Positions 25,215 to 34,124 of a stretch of 64,000 bases of DNA are shown here, one piece after another. The translations under genes were made by a program, and so were the position numbers. The notes below the pieces were generated by a model. It did not search any database, was not told the origin of the DNA, and saw only the letters and a program-made list of their open reading frames with translations. Where the stretch lies: NCBI GenBank assembly GCA_029946065.1, contig JAQSDU010000014.1, forward strand, positions 615,260-679,259, given 5' to 3'. The number at the start of each line of letters is the position of its first letter. Position 1 is the stretch's first letter. This stretch comes from Flavobacterium sp. Lineage in GTDB: Bacteria; Bacteroidota; Bacteroidia; Flavobacteriales; Flavobacteriaceae.

Positions 25215-28200
25215 ATGAAAAAAAATATTGTTTTATTATTACTCTTCTTTTTTTCCGCAAATTGTTTCGCGCAATTTAGCAAAACCCATTATATTCCGCC
25301 AGTATCGAATTCTAATAGTCAGGAACCACAAGGGCAATTCATGTATATTTCGTGCCCGAGTATTCTTCCTATTAATTTTACTATTAATGAATTGGGCGGC
25401 AATACCATTCAGGGTACTGTCTCTAGAGACAATCCGTATGTTTTGAATATTGGTTCCGGATTTGACACCCAATTTCTCATCAACGCAGACGACGCCAACG
25501 TAGTAAAAAACAACAAAGGATTTATTATCGAAGCCGAAGATCAGGTATATGTGACCGTTAGAATGACCACAACGCCACAAAATTATCAAGCTGGCGGACT
25601 GGTATCAAAAGGGCTTGCAGCTTTGGGGACACAATTCAGAATTGGTGGTTTTACCAATACGGGGATTCCTTCAACCAATGACAATCATTTTACTTTTGCA
25701 GGAATTTTAGCAACAGAGAACAATACAACAGTCAATTTCAGCGATGTCAAAACTGGCGTTACCTTAAATAATAGTGCCGACGGCGACACCCCATTTAGCA
25801 TTACCTTAAACCGCGGTGAAAGTTATGTTATTTCCGTTCAAGGGCCTAATGATGCCAACCGCGACGGACTCATAGGTGCTTTAATAAGTTCCGATAAGCC
25901 AATAGCTGTAAACTGCGGCTCGGTAGCCGGTACCAATGGTGATGCCAACAATCTGGATATCGGATTTGACCAGATCGTATCAGCAGAAAGAACCGGAAAA
26001 GAATATATTTTCATAAAAGGCAATGGTACCGACATCATGGAACGTCCAACAATCGTAGCCAACGAAGACAATACCGATGTTTACCTCAATGGCGACACAT
26101 CAGTGCCGTTCATAACACTTCAAGCAGGAGATTATGTTGCTCTCAATGGTTCACAATATTCGGCTAATGGCAATTTATATGTGAGTTCCTCCAAAAATGT
26201 TTTTGCATATCAAGGTATCGGTGGCTCTGCAAGTCAGGCGAATCAGGATGTTTATTTTGCACCTCCGCTGAGTTGCGAAACGCCAAAAAAAATCGATAAT
26301 ATTCCGCTGATCAATGAAATCGGCAGCAATGGTGCTTTTTCCGGTACCGTGGCAGTAGTTACCGAAGCTGGTTCTACACTTAGTTTTATTATCAATGGAA
26401 CTGCTTATACACTTACTACACTTCCGGCAGGTGTAACAGCAATAGGACCGACGGGTGTTTTGGGAAATGCTTTATACGAAACCTATACTTTTCAAGGCCT
26501 TTCCGGCAATATCTCTGTTTACTCAACGAGTCAAGTATATGTGTCCTATTTTGGATCTAGCGGAGCTGCCACTTATGGCGGATTTTATTCCGGTTTTACC
26601 TTTAAGCCCGAAATCGCTTTCAGTAAAATTGACCCAACTGTTGACACCAATTGCATTCCAAATGTAAAACTCAGCGTGAATGCTTTGACTGCTTTTGATG
26701 ATTTTCAGTGGTATTTTAACGACGTCGCCATTGCTGGTGCGACTGGTAGCAGTTATATTCCGGATGAAATCCCAACCGGAAAGGGTCCTGGGTTTTATTA
26801 TGTAAAAGCTGGAATTTCTGCTTGTGGCACAGAATTGATTTCCGATAAAATTCCGGTTAGTTCTTGTGCGCTCGACACTGATAATGACAGCGTCAACAAT
26901 AACGTCGATTTGGATATTGACAACGACGGTATTCTTAATTGCACAGAATCTTATGGCAATAAAGATATAGACGTAGCTGCGGCCGGCATTCATTCAATTA
27001 GTTCAGGCGATGGCAACTACATTAATAATTTTACACTAAATACAACCGAAACAGGCATTGCCGCCGCCGCTCCATTTACCGGAAATGCGGACGGCAGTTT
27101 TGTGTCTGAAACAGCCGCCGGAATTGGTAACAGCGTTTCAGAAAAAATCACGTTTACAAATCCGGTTAGCCTTTCTATGGAATATGTAGCGACAGCAGCG
27201 GCAACCGATTTGTTATCACCAAATGGTAATTTTATACTGCAAGTGCCGGTTGATAAAACAATAACCGTATTAAATCCAGACGATCAACTCTTAATCGACA
27301 CCAATTATGACGGTTTTTTTGAGAGTGGTATCACACAGTTTTCGTCATTTGAAATTCGATTCAGGCTCAATAATGCAGTGCCATTAGCAGCCGGTACTGG
27401 TACTTTTAAATTCTTTACCAACCTTGTTGCTAATTTTACTTATACGCACAAAAACCTTTCTTCTGACGAAAATAATAAAGCTACTTTTAAACTAACCGCT
27501 ACTTGTGTACCAAAAGATACTGATGGTGACGGCATTCCGAATGAACTTGATTTTGACAGCGACAACGATGCTATTCCTGATATAGTGGAAGCTATGGGAC
27601 AGAATTTTGCGGTGGTTACTTTTACAGATGCTAACGGAAATGGCATCGAAGACACCATAGAACCCGGCTTGGGAACATTGGATACCGACGGTGATGGAGT
27701 GCCCGATTACCTCGATCTTGACAGCGATAATGACGGTGTTTTTGACCTTTCGGAATCAGGAAGCAATACTGCAGACGCCGATTTAAACGGAAGAATCGAT
27801 GGGAATGCAGTGGGCAGTAATGGCTATTTAGACACCTTAGAAACAACCGTTGACAGCAGTGTTATCAATTTTACAATTAGAGATACTGATGGCGCAGATA
27901 TTAAAGATTATCTCGACCTCGACAGTGATAATGACACTTGTTTTGATGTCACTGAAGCCGGATTTATCGATGCCGATGCAAACGGAATATTAGGTTTTGG
28001 CACGCCAACAACGAATGCTTCAGGTGTTGTCACGAGCACTACTGGCTATACAACCCCAAATCCGGATTATATAACACCAGCACCAATTGCCGTGACCACG
28101 CCACCACAAGACCAAACCGAATGCAGCACGCAAACCGCCATATTCACCATTGCGACAACACCCGTTGATGGTTATGAATGGCAAGTGAGTACTAATGGCT

Positions 28201-30314
28201 TGTCGTTTAATGTAATAACAGACAATGCTACTTACAGCGGTGCTGCGACACCTAGCTTACAAATCAGTAATCTGACAATGGCAATGGACGGTTATACTTA
28301 CCGGGTGTACCTCCGTAAAAACGGAAATACTTGTGGCGCCTATTCTGCTTTTGCGGAACTAAATGTATTGCCAATACCGAATGTTCCAGCAAACATTACA
28401 CTCGTGCAGTGCGAAGACGATTTGGACGGATTATCTGACTTCAATCTAACAGAAAAAGAATCCCAGATTTCTGCCAATGCGGCGAATGAAACTTTTACCT
28501 ATTTTTCAACTGCAGCTGGAGCTCAAACTGCGGATCCTACAGTTCAGATCAGCAATCCGACGGTTTACAATAACAGTAATGGCAATACCGTTTGGGTAAG
28601 AACGCAAAATACAGATCAATGTTTCGACACCACACAGATGAACCTGATTGTTTCCGCAACGCAAATTCCGGCTGGTACTTCGTGGTCGTTTGCCAAATGT
28701 GACGATTTTGTTGATACTGCGAATGATGATCACGACGGTATTGCTACTTTCGATTTTAGTTCAGTTACAGCAGATATTACAGCTATCATTCCGTCGTCAA
28801 CTGCTTATACGATTACATATTACAAAAATGAAGCCGATGCGCTAGCAGAAAATGACGCTGCCGGAAACACATTGGCCATTACCAATATATCCAACTACAG
28901 GAACATCGGTTATCCGAATCAGCAATCGATCTGGGTGCGTGTGGACAGTTCGATTGACAACGCATGCTACGGACTTGGACCATACGTCACATTGACGGTT
29001 GAAGCTTTGCCAGTTCCAAATTTGGTTACCGTTCCGCGTGCTTGCGATGATGATCCGATGGATGCAGTGGTGAATCACAGCTTCGATACATCAACAATAC
29101 AATCGACAATATTAAACGGACAAACAAATATAACGGTGGCTTATTTCGACGAAAATAACAATCCATTACCAAGTCCGCTACCCAATCCTTTTGTGACCGC
29201 AACACAAGAAATTACGGTGCGGTTGACCAATAACACAACTGCTTCGCCTGACGGACCTTGTTCAGATGAAATTAAAATACAATTTACAGTTGACAGCCAG
29301 CCCGTTGCGAATCCCGTAGTTATTGCTCCAGCTTGTGACGATTTGCCGAATAACAACGATGGATTGTTCAGTTTTGACACTTCCACAATCGAATCAACTT
29401 TATTGGGAACACAAACCGGTTTCACAGTTAAATATTTTGCCGCCGACGGAAGTGCTTTGTCAAGTCCACTACCCAATCCTTTTACAACAGCTACCCAGGA
29501 TGTGACGGTTATTATAGAAAACGCTGTCAATACTAACTGTTCCGCTTCGACGGTAATTCATTTTGTGGTTTATCCGTTGCCGGAAATAGAAGCCGATCAT
29601 TCCGATATCATTTGTACTGGTGTTGTCAACGAAAGTGTGACGCTTTATGCCGGGCTCGTTTCCGGATTGGGAACCGATTACAGTTACGAATGGTCGAGAA
29701 ATGGCGTTGTGATACCAGGAGCCGATTTTAATACACTAACCGTCAATCAAGACGGTGTATATACAGCAAAAATCTCCAATATCATGACCGGATGCTTTAG
29801 GATTCGAACGAATACCGTCGTTTATTCCGAAATCGCAACCATTACAGCAATTGACATTAAGGATCTTTTGCCTAATAATGTTGTTACCATTACGCCTTCT
29901 GGTTCGGGAACTTATGAATTTAGCATCGACAATCCTTACGGGCCGTTTCAGGACAGTCCGATTTTTGAAAATGTAAGTGCTGGTATTCACGATGTATATG
30001 TTAACGACACCAATGGTTGTGGTATTGTTTCCCAACAGATAGCAGTGGTTGGTGCACCTTTGTATTTTACGCCAAATGGTGATGGTTTTCATGATACTTG
30101 GAAGATCAAAGGCGTGAATGCCGTTTATTATAAAAACTCCGTTGTTTATATTTTCGACCGATACGGCAAGTTGCTAAAAGAAATTCCATCAGGTTTTGAT
30201 GAAGGTTGGGACGGCACATATAACGGTTCCTACCTTCCCGCCGATGACTATTGGTATTTGCTTAAATTAGATGACGGAAGGGTTGCAAGAGGGCATTTCG
30301 CTTTAAAAAGATAA
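25215..30314 (+). CDS. Large T9SS type B surface protein with Ca-binding type 3 repeats
   Basis: A 1699-residue exported protein: signal peptide about 1-20 (CFAQF), then a domain (about 60-460) resembling the IgGFc-binding-protein N-terminal region (TLNRGESYVISVQG; ALISSDKPIAVNCG). Thrombospondin type 3-like Asp-rich repeats follow near residues 553-575 and 768-915 (DTDGDGVPDYLDLDSDNDG and similar), which usually bind calcium. Repeated beta modules of about 80 residues follow, some nearly identical to one another (PLPNPF.TATQ.VTV twice). The end is a type B sorting domain (FTPNGDGFHDTWK ... GHFALKR). It is probably an adhesin. It is the second gene of the cluster. Confidence 0.85.
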   Translation: MKKNIVLLLLFFFSANCFAQFSKTHYIPPVSNSNSQEPQGQFMYISCPSILPINFTINELGGNTIQGTVSRDNPYVLNIGSGFDTQFLINADDANVVKNNKGFIIEAEDQVYVTVRMTTTPQNYQAGGLVSKGLAALGTQFRIGGFTNTGIPSTNDNHFTFAGILATENNTTVNFSDVKTGVTLNNSADGDTPFSITLNRGESYVISVQGPNDANRDGLIGALISSDKPIAVNCGSVAGTNGDANNLDIGFDQIVSAERTGKEYIFIKGNGTDIMERPTIVANEDNTDVYLNGDTSVPFITLQAGDYVALNGSQYSANGNLYVSSSKNVFAYQGIGGSASQANQDVYFAPPLSCETPKKIDNIPLINEIGSNGAFSGTVAVVTEAGSTLSFIINGTAYTLTTLPAGVTAIGPTGVLGNALYETYTFQGLSGNISVYSTSQVYVSYFGSSGAATYGGFYSGFTFKPEIAFSKIDPTVDTNCIPNVKLSVNALTAFDDFQWYFNDVAIAGATGSSYIPDEIPTGKGPGFYYVKAGISACGTELISDKIPVSSCALDTDNDSVNNNVDLDIDNDGILNCTESYGNKDIDVAAAGIHSISSGDGNYINNFTLNTTETGIAAAAPFTGNADGSFVSETAAGIGNSVSEKITFTNPVSLSMEYVATAAATDLLSPNGNFILQVPVDKTITVLNPDDQLLIDTNYDGFFESGITQFSSFEIRFRLNNAVPLAAGTGTFKFFTNLVANFTYTHKNLSSDENNKATFKLTATCVPKDTDGDGIPNELDFDSDNDAIPDIVEAMGQNFAVVTFTDANGNGIEDTIEPGLGTLDTDGDGVPDYLDLDSDNDGVFDLSESGSNTADADLNGRIDGNAVGSNGYLDTLETTVDSSVINFTIRDTDGADIKDYLDLDSDNDTCFDVTEAGFIDADANGILGFGTPTTNASGVVTSTTGYTTPNPDYITPAPIAVTTPPQDQTECSTQTAIFTIATTPVDGYEWQVSTNGLSFNVITDNATYSGAATPSLQISNLTMAMDGYTYRVYLRKNGNTCGAYSAFAELNVLPIPNVPANITLVQCEDDLDGLSDFNLTEKESQISANAANETFTYFSTAAGAQTADPTVQISNPTVYNNSNGNTVWVRTQNTDQCFDTTQMNLIVSATQIPAGTSWSFAKCDDFVDTANDDHDGIATFDFSSVTADITAIIPSSTAYTITYYKNEADALAENDAAGNTLAITNISNYRNIGYPNQQSIWVRVDSSIDNACYGLGPYVTLTVEALPVPNLVTVPRACDDDPMDAVVNHSFDTSTIQSTILNGQTNITVAYFDENNNPLPSPLPNPFVTATQEITVRLTNNTTASPDGPCSDEIKIQFTVDSQPVANPVVIAPACDDLPNNNDGLFSFDTSTIESTLLGTQTGFTVKYFAADGSALSSPLPNPFTTATQDVTVIIENAVNTNCSASTVIHFVVYPLPEIEADHSDIICTGVVNESVTLYAGLVSGLGTDYSYEWSRNGVVIPGADFNTLTVNQDGVYTAKISNIMTGCFRIRTNTVVYSEIATITAIDIKDLLPNNVVTITPSGSGTYEFSIDNPYGPFQDSPIFENVSAGIHDVYVNDTNGCGIVSQQIAVVGAPLYFTPNGDGFHDTWKIKGVNAVYYKNSVVYIFDRYGKLLKEIPSGFDEGWDGTYNGSYLPADDYWYLLKLDDGRVARGHFALKR

Positions 30315-30332
30315 ATTAATTCGCTGGTAGGC

Positions 30333-32768
30333 ATGTTCAAAAAGTACTTTCCCATTTTTCTTTTATTGCTAACTGCGCCGACTTTATCGGCACAAAACGA
30401 CTGTATTGATGCCATTATCGTATGCGGCAACTCCGGATTTACCGGACTAACTGCTACTGGCGTTGGCACGCAGGAACTCAACGGTCTGGTCACTTGTGGC
30501 AGTCAGGAAAACAACAGCATTTGGCTGCGATTGAACGTCAATACATCAGGAACATTAGGCTTTACATTGAAACCGGAAAGCACCGATATCAGTGAAGATT
30601 TCGATTTTTTCATCTTTGGTCCCAACAAACTTTGTGGCAACCTTGGGTCTTCGATAAGGTGTTCTACCACCAATCCGCAATCTATTGGACAAACAAATAA
30701 CTGGACAGGCATGAACGATACCGAAACAGATGTCTCCGAAGGCCCTGGCAATGCTGGCAATAGCTTTCTTAGGTGGATGGATGTTACGGCAGGTGAGTCT
30801 TATTTTCTAGTAATCGATAGGCCTGTGGGGTTCAGTAATTTTTCGATTGAATGGAACGGAACAGCGACATTTAACGAGCCGCCAACATTTGAAATCCCAA
30901 CCGGTACCGCCATCGATTTGAAAGAATGCGATGCTGATGGTATTTTGGATGGCGCTACTGCATTCGACCTTACACAGAACGATGCCATAATAATCGGCAC
31001 ACAGACAGACGTTTCTGTCACCTATCATATCGATAATAATGACGCAATAACTGGTGCAAATGTAATTGCAAATGCTACTAATTTCACTAATACATCAGAC
31101 CCCCAGACTATTTTCGCCCGCATCACCAATAATATAACGGGTTGCTTTAATTATATTGAATTTACGCTAAGTATCAATTCCGCACTCAATGTTCCCAATG
31201 ATAGCGCAGCGATTTGTGATGATACCGCCGATGGCGATGATACAAACGGTCAGGCAACTTTTAATTTTGATACTGTTACGTCTGAACTTTTTAACGGTGA
31301 GGATATCTCCGATTTAACTTACAGTTATTATCTTACACAAAACGATGCCGACACACAAGTAAATCCCCCTTTACCATTAAATTTCCATACCCCAAGCCGA
31401 AGTGTTTTTATAAGGGTTTCCAATACCAGCGGATGTTTTGCCATTAAAGAAATCCAATTGACGGTAAAACCACTTCCCGTAAGGAAAACCGTTTCTTTGG
31501 TGCAATGCGATACTGATGTCAATCCAGATGGGCTAAGTCTCTTTAACCTTTTGCAGGCAAATGCCGCAATGCTGGCCGGAAATCCTGATTTATCTGTAGT
31601 TTATTATGCAAATGCTGGTGATGCACAGAATGATTCTAATTCGTTGACGAGCTATACCAATACTTCCAATCCCCAAAACATTGTTGCTAAAATCACCGAT
31701 GCCACCACTGGATGTTCCAGTAATAGCACGTTGTCATTGTTTGTAAATACGTCACCGTCGCTTAATGCTATTATTAAAACTTGTGATGTGATTGGGCAGG
31801 AAAATGGCATTGCGGTTTTTGATCTTTCTGAAAGTAATTTTTCAGTAACACCACAAGAAACCATTACATACTATGAGAGTATTAACAACGCTTTGTTAGA
31901 ACAATTTCCGCTACCCGAAAATTATACCAACACATTACCCTACAACCAAACCGTATTTGCAAGGATTGAAAATGGCAATGACTGTGCTACCATCAATACA
32001 ATCACGCTAATCGTCAATACACTCCCGAATATTGATACCGAAAGTGACGGAAATGATTTTGTTTGCAACAACCTCCCTGAATTTTATATTACGATTGACG
32101 CCGGCGTTTTAGACCCGTTCCCTGCGGGTTTTGCTTATGAGTGGTATTATAACGGAGCACCTTTTCCAAGAAGTACTTATTCGGTTCAGGTCAATAAAGC
32201 AGGTACTTATACTGTTGATGTTTTCAATCTGCAAGGGTGTTTCAAGACAAGGACTATCGAGGTTTTTGCTTCAAGCAATGCAAAAATCGAATCGATTGAC
32301 GTGCAGGACATCACTACCAACAACAATACCGTAACCATCAACTTGACAACCGATAGTGTTGGAGTCTATGAATACAGCATTGATAATCCGTTTGGGCCCT
32401 TTCAAAGTACTAATTTTTTTGAAAATGTAGTTCCTGGCATTCATGAAGCTTATATCAAAGATATAAATGGCTGCGGTATTATTTCGCAATTGTTTCCCGT
32501 TTTAGGCATTCCTCAGTTTTTTACACCGAATGGTGATGGCTTTAATGATTATTGGCTGATAAAAGGTATCGATGTGATCTTCAATAAAGAAAGTAATATG
32601 TACATTTTTGACCGTTTTGGTAAACTTATAAAGGAAGTTTCGACAAGAGATACAAAAGGCTGGGATGGAACAATGAACGGTAATCCAATGCCATCAGATG
32701 ATTATTGGTATGTTGTTAATCTTGAAGACGGACGGACAATTAAGGGTCATTTTGCTTTGAAGCGATAA
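30333..32768 (+). CDS. T9SS type B surface protein
   Basis: An 811-residue exported protein: signal peptide about 1-20 (PTLSAQN), then a Cys-containing jelly-roll-like region (about 21-175; FDFFIFGP, FLRWMDVTAGESYFLVIDR). Several beta modules of about 80 residues follow with the pattern QCDTDVNPDGLSLFNL. The end is a type B sorting domain (FFTPNGDGFNDYW ... GHFALKR). The final 150 residues closely resemble those of the preceding protein (EYSIDNPFGPFQ, INGCGIISQ), so the two genes are probably an old tandem duplication. It begins 18 bases after the previous stop. Confidence 0.87.
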   Translation: MFKKYFPIFLLLLTAPTLSAQNDCIDAIIVCGNSGFTGLTATGVGTQELNGLVTCGSQENNSIWLRLNVNTSGTLGFTLKPESTDISEDFDFFIFGPNKLCGNLGSSIRCSTTNPQSIGQTNNWTGMNDTETDVSEGPGNAGNSFLRWMDVTAGESYFLVIDRPVGFSNFSIEWNGTATFNEPPTFEIPTGTAIDLKECDADGILDGATAFDLTQNDAIIIGTQTDVSVTYHIDNNDAITGANVIANATNFTNTSDPQTIFARITNNITGCFNYIEFTLSINSALNVPNDSAAICDDTADGDDTNGQATFNFDTVTSELFNGEDISDLTYSYYLTQNDADTQVNPPLPLNFHTPSRSVFIRVSNTSGCFAIKEIQLTVKPLPVRKTVSLVQCDTDVNPDGLSLFNLLQANAAMLAGNPDLSVVYYANAGDAQNDSNSLTSYTNTSNPQNIVAKITDATTGCSSNSTLSLFVNTSPSLNAIIKTCDVIGQENGIAVFDLSESNFSVTPQETITYYESINNALLEQFPLPENYTNTLPYNQTVFARIENGNDCATINTITLIVNTLPNIDTESDGNDFVCNNLPEFYITIDAGVLDPFPAGFAYEWYYNGAPFPRSTYSVQVNKAGTYTVDVFNLQGCFKTRTIEVFASSNAKIESIDVQDITTNNNTVTINLTTDSVGVYEYSIDNPFGPFQSTNFFENVVPGIHEAYIKDINGCGIISQLFPVLGIPQFFTPNGDGFNDYWLIKGIDVIFNKESNMYIFDRFGKLIKEVSTRDTKGWDGTMNGNPMPSDDYWYVVNLEDGRTIKGHFALKR

Positions 32769-32896
32769 ATTGATAGCTTATTTAACTTCGCGCTTTTGCG
32801 AGATATCACTTGCCGCGCAAAGACGAAAAGCAACATTTATATAACTTATTAAGAAATAACCTTTTTAAGAAGTTTATAAACCAAATTCATCTAAAC

Positions 32897-33811
32897 ATGA
32901 AAAAAAACTTCATTTTCCTGTTATTTTTTACATTGCTGGCAAATGCTCAAAAAATCAAAACAACTTCTGGGAATTTAGTCCAGTTCAATGAATTGCCGTC
33001 GGCTTTTGTCGAACCAAGAAATGTTGACATTTGGCTTCCGAATGGTTTTGATTATGCCGGTACTGAAAAATATGCTGTTCTTTACATGCACGACGGACAA
33101 ATGCTACTCGATGCTGAAACGACATGGAACAAACAAGCTTGGGAAGTAGATGCAACCGCACAAAAACTACAATCCGAAAGCAAAACGCAAAAATTTATTG
33201 TCGTTTGCATTCATAACATTGGGCAAGTGCGGCACAGCAATTATTTCCCACAAAAGCCATTTGAGTCGCTGACTAAAAAAACGCAGGATTCGTTGTATGC
33301 GCTTGGCGGCGATAAGCCGCTTTTTGGAGAAAAAGTAAATTCTGATAATTATCTTAAATACATTGTATCTGAATTAAAACCGCTTATCGACAAAACTTTT
33401 CCGGTTTACAAAGACCGAGCGCATACTTTCATCGCCGGTTCTAGTATGGGCGGATTGATTTCGATGTATGCGATTTGCGAATATCCTGATATTTTTGGTG
33501 GTGCGGCTTGTTTATCAACACATTGGCCGGGGACATTTAGTACCGAAAACAACCCTATCCCACAGGCGTTTTTTGAGTATCTTAAAAAGAATTTACCATC
33601 TCCTAAAAATCATAAGATTTATTTTGATTACGGTGACCAGACTTTGGATGCTTTGTACCAGCCTTATCAGTTGAAAGTTGATGCAATTATGAAATCGAAA
33701 GGTTTTACGGTGGAAAACTGGATCACAAAATTTTTTCCCGGAAAAGACCATTCTGAAAATGCTTGGAAAGAACGGTTGGATATTCCTTTGGAATTTTTAT
33801 TAGGGAAATAA
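32897..33811 (+). CDS. Secreted alpha/beta hydrolase, putative esterase
   Basis: A 304-residue hydrolase of the esterase D / enterochelin-esterase-like group. The frame is open from 32810, but the ATG at 32897 starts a signal peptide (MKKNFIFLLFFTLLANAQ), which I take as the true start. VDIWLPNGFDYAGTEKYAVL and YMHDGQMLLDAETTWNKQAW are characteristic. The nucleophile lies in FIAGSSMGGLISMYA, the acid in KIYFDYGDQTLD and the His in FPGKDHSENAWKERL. It is probably periplasmic. The substrate is unknown; relatives include carbohydrate and siderophore esterases. Confidence 0.88.
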   Translation: MKKNFIFLLFFTLLANAQKIKTTSGNLVQFNELPSAFVEPRNVDIWLPNGFDYAGTEKYAVLYMHDGQMLLDAETTWNKQAWEVDATAQKLQSESKTQKFIVVCIHNIGQVRHSNYFPQKPFESLTKKTQDSLYALGGDKPLFGEKVNSDNYLKYIVSELKPLIDKTFPVYKDRAHTFIAGSSMGGLISMYAICEYPDIFGGAACLSTHWPGTFSTENNPIPQAFFEYLKKNLPSPKNHKIYFDYGDQTLDALYQPYQLKVDAIMKSKGFTVENWITKFFPGKDHSENAWKERLDIPLEFLLGK

Positions 33812-33816
33812 ATGCT

Positions 33817-34026
33817 GTTGACCATTTCTGGCGTCAGGAAGACGATAACTGGGATTGTGAAGATCATTTTTTTTATTCCGAAGACCGTTTTGGGAATACG
33901 GAAGCCTATTTTCTGCATTCCGATAACCATTTCTGAGATTGGGAAGACCAGACCTGATGTACGGATGACTGTTTCAAGCGTTAGGAAGACCGTTTCAAGC
34001 GTTGGGAAGACCGTTTCACAAATGTT
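33817..34026 (+). repeat. Degenerate 21-bp tandem repeat, 10 units
   Basis: Ten consecutive 21-base units without length change from 33817 to 34026. The best-conserved positions are GAAGACCGTTTC at the start of each unit and a GTTGG- or ATTCC-like end; units 8 and 9 are nearly identical. A plus-strand frame from an ATG at 33812 to 34084 runs through it and would encode heptad-like repeats (KTVSSVG, KTVLGIR, KPIFCIP). The period of seven codons without frame breaks leaves open that it is or was translated. The next 100 bases hold only the terminator of the opposing gene. Confidence 0.85.
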
Positions 34027-34083
34027 TTCGCGGCTTTTGAACGCATCGGGTATTTTTTCTGAATTAGAAAAACACCAATCATA

Positions 34084-34117
34084 AAAACAAAAAAGCCACT
34101 CTTTTCAGAATGGCTTT
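34084..34117 (-). terminator. Intrinsic terminator of the fibronectin-repeat gene
   Basis: On the minus strand, AAAGCCA and TGGCTTT form a stem around a 12-base loop, followed by TTTTTTGTTTT. All 34 bases are identical to 40789-40822 downstream of typA. Confidence 0.85.
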
Positions 34118-34124
34118 CCTAATT

